31,368 bases of DNA, from positions 1 to 31,368 of the forward strand of contig NZ_CAUVXL010000069.1 in assembly GCF_963555915.1 (NCBI RefSeq), given 5' to 3'. Source of the DNA: Protofrankia sp963555915. Lineage in GTDB: Bacteria; Actinomycetota; Actinomycetes; Frankiales; Frankiaceae. This document shows, in pieces, positions 30,180-31,368 of the stretch (positions are counted from its first letter, which is position 1; each line of letters begins with the position of its first letter). The notes beneath the pieces were generated by a model. It ran no database searches, was not told the origin of the DNA, and was given only the letters and a program-made list of their open reading frames with translations. The position numbers and the translations under genes are program-made.

Positions 30180-31368
30180 CTATTCGTCGTCCACCTCGGG
30201 CGAACTCACAAGACGCAAAGTCTCTGCCGCCATATCTAGAGACGGACTGAACCGGTCTGGAAACTCCTCGGCAAGCTGCGTGAAAATCTTCGCCGCTTCG
30301 GTGGCGGGGGCGAGCGCTTCGGCGCGCCGGCCCACCTCCGACAGGACGGCCGCCAAGTTGCCCAGCGACATCGCGAGGTCGGGGAGGTAGGCGTCGGGCG
30401 CGGCCTCGGCGAGCCGCCGGCGGATGTCGGCCGCTTCGGTGGCGGGGGCGAGCGCTTCGGCCCGCCGGCCCACCTCCGACAGCCGGTTCGCCAGATTGTT
30501 CAGCGACGTGGCGAGATCGGGGAGGTAGGCGTCAGGGGCAGCCTCAGCCAACCGCCGACGGATGTCGACCGCTTCGGTGGCGGGGGCGAGGGCCTCGGCG
30601 CGCCGGCCCACCTCCGACAGGAAGGCCGCCAGGTTGTTCAGCGACGTGGCGAGATCGGGGAGGTAGGCGTCGGGCGCGGCCTCAGCCAACCGCCGACGGA
30701 TGTCGACCGCTTCGGTGGCGGGGGCGAGGGCCTCGGCGCGCCGGCCCACCTCCGACAGGAAGGCCGCCAGGTTGTTCAGCGACATGGCGAGGTCGGGGAG
30801 GTAGGCGTCGGGGGCAGCCTCGGCCAACCGCCGGCGGATGGTGACCGCCTCGGTGGCGGGCGCGAGCGCCTCGGCCCGCCGGCCCACCTCCGACAGCGAC
30901 GTCGCCAGATTGTTCAGCGACATCGCGAGGTCGGGCAGGTAGGCGTCGGGGGCCACCTCGGCCAACCGCCGGCGGATGCTGACCGCCTCGGTGGCGGGCG
31001 CGAGCGCCTCGGCGCGCCGGCCCACCTCCGACAGCCCGATCGCCAGATTGTTCAGCGACGCGGCGAGGTCGGGCAGGTAGGCGTCGGGAGCCACCTCAGC
31101 CAACCGCCGGTAGAGGTCGACCGCCTCGGTGGCGGGGGCGAGCGCCTCGGCGCGCCGGCCCACCTCCGACAGGAAAGCCGCCTGATTGTTCAGCGACATC
31201 GCGAGGTCGGGCAGGTAGGCGTCGGGGGCGGCCTCGGCGAGCCGCCGACGGATGTCGACCGCTTCGGTGGCGGGCGCGAGCGCCTCGGCCCGCCGGCCCA
31301 CCGCCGACAGCGAGATCGCCAGGTTGTTCAGCGACATCGCGAGGTCGGGGAGGTAGGCGTCGGGGGCG
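30180..31368 (-). CDS. Tetratricopeptide-repeat protein, C-terminal part (partial)
   Basis: The frame is open from the right edge to a TAG at 30180-30182; the ATG at 31337 is inside a repeat, so the true start is outside. It consists of about eight near-identical 46-residue units of the form SLNNLA-x2-LSEVGRRAEAL, APATEAVDIRRRLAEAAPDA, YLPDLA, each a TPR helix pair with a linker. It ends with a divergent cap (FTQLAEEFPDRFSPSLDMAA) and an acidic tail EVDDE. Such arrays in Frankia-like genomes commonly form the C-terminal sensor of large NTPase or caspase-like (CHAT) conflict proteins; the effector part would lie past the edge. The TPR call is certain, the role is inferred. Confidence 0.88.
   Translation of the reverse strand, partial: APDAYLPDLAMSLNNLAISLSAVGRRAEALAPATEAVDIRRRLAEAAPDAYLPDLAMSLNNQAAFLSEVGRRAEALAPATEAVDLYRRLAEVAPDAYLPDLAASLNNLAIGLSEVGRRAEALAPATEAVSIRRRLAEVAPDAYLPDLAMSLNNLATSLSEVGRRAEALAPATEAVTIRRRLAEAAPDAYLPDLAMSLNNLAAFLSEVGRRAEALAPATEAVDIRRRLAEAAPDAYLPDLATSLNNLAAFLSEVGRRAEALAPATEAVDIRRRLAEAAPDAYLPDLATSLNNLANRLSEVGRRAEALAPATEAADIRRRLAEAAPDAYLPDLAMSLGNLAAVLSEVGRRAEALAPATEAAKIFTQLAEEFPDRFSPSLDMAAETLRLVSSPEVDDE
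30300..31368. repeat. 138-bp tandem repeat array inside the TPR gene
   Basis: About eight copies of a 138-bp unit occur, with the stretch around GGGGAGGTAGGCGTC recurring every 138 bp (for example near 30376 and 30514). The copies are close to identical at the DNA level, so copy number can change by slippage or recombination, and short-read assembly may have collapsed units. Confidence 0.9.

Noticed and set aside
30300..31368. CRISPR-like array from the regular repeats near the right edge
   Set aside because: The period is 138 bp with no distinct spacers, and the repeats are in frame and code for TPR helices.

Overview
The window is high-GC actinobacterial DNA with two runs of N (20726-20909 and 26047-26690), so it comes from a draft assembly. 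The dense high-GC3 genes, frequent GTG starts, actinobacterial family versions, abundant IS debris and long near-identical TPR arrays suggest a Frankia-like soil or plant-associated actinomycete. The genus is an inference; no rRNA or other marker gene is present.

Layout. (1) 1-5560 is accessory DNA. It holds the 5' part of a trypsin-like protease fused to a P-loop NTPase, paired with a Trypco2 gene (both parts of NTP-dependent conflict systems). It also holds an IS21 remnant, a VOC protein, a VapBC-type toxin-antitoxin pair with a divergent ribbon-helix-helix ORF, a tRNA-Lys 3' fragment that looks like an attachment site, and a broken TIGR04141/DUF6119 gene. (2) 5565-6362 is an IS5-family fragment abutting a decayed sugar-isomerase fragment. 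(3) 6378-18576 is a complete myo-inositol catabolic and uptake locus. On the minus strand the order is iolG-iolE-iolC-Cgl0159-type aldolase-iolB-iolD-iolA, then binding protein, permease and ATPase of a ribose/inositol-type ABC importer. The divergent plus-strand gene is a GntR/UTRA regulator (IolR-like). iolG to iolD are joined by 4-11 bp overlaps. (4) 18724-22570 is a second small sugar module: a Gfo/Idh dehydrogenase and a TIM-barrel isomerase, and across a gap and an IS1634-type remnant, a LacI regulator. A 14-bp operator-like palindrome lies in front of both the isomerase and lacI. (5) 22571-31368 is accessory DNA again: an AraC regulator with an ABM-domain protein, a group II intron reverse-transcriptase stub, a FitAB-type toxin-antitoxin pair, an AlbA_2/GHKL ATP-binding protein, a truncated phosphotransferase gene coupled to a reading frame carrying two in-frame TAG codons, and the C-terminus of a protein built of 46-residue TPR repeats.

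How the genes work together. The ABC importer would bring in myo-inositol. IolG and IolE would convert it to diketo-inositol, IolD would open the ring, IolB would isomerise the product and IolC would phosphorylate it. The Cgl0159-type protein probably replaces IolJ as the aldolase, and IolA oxidises malonate semialdehyde to acetyl-CoA. Control is probably by the divergent GntR protein at the 17612-17835 intergenic region. The metabolic core is intact, while both flanks are patchworks of toxin-antitoxin pairs, conflict-system genes and truncated transposases, as expected of genomic-island DNA.
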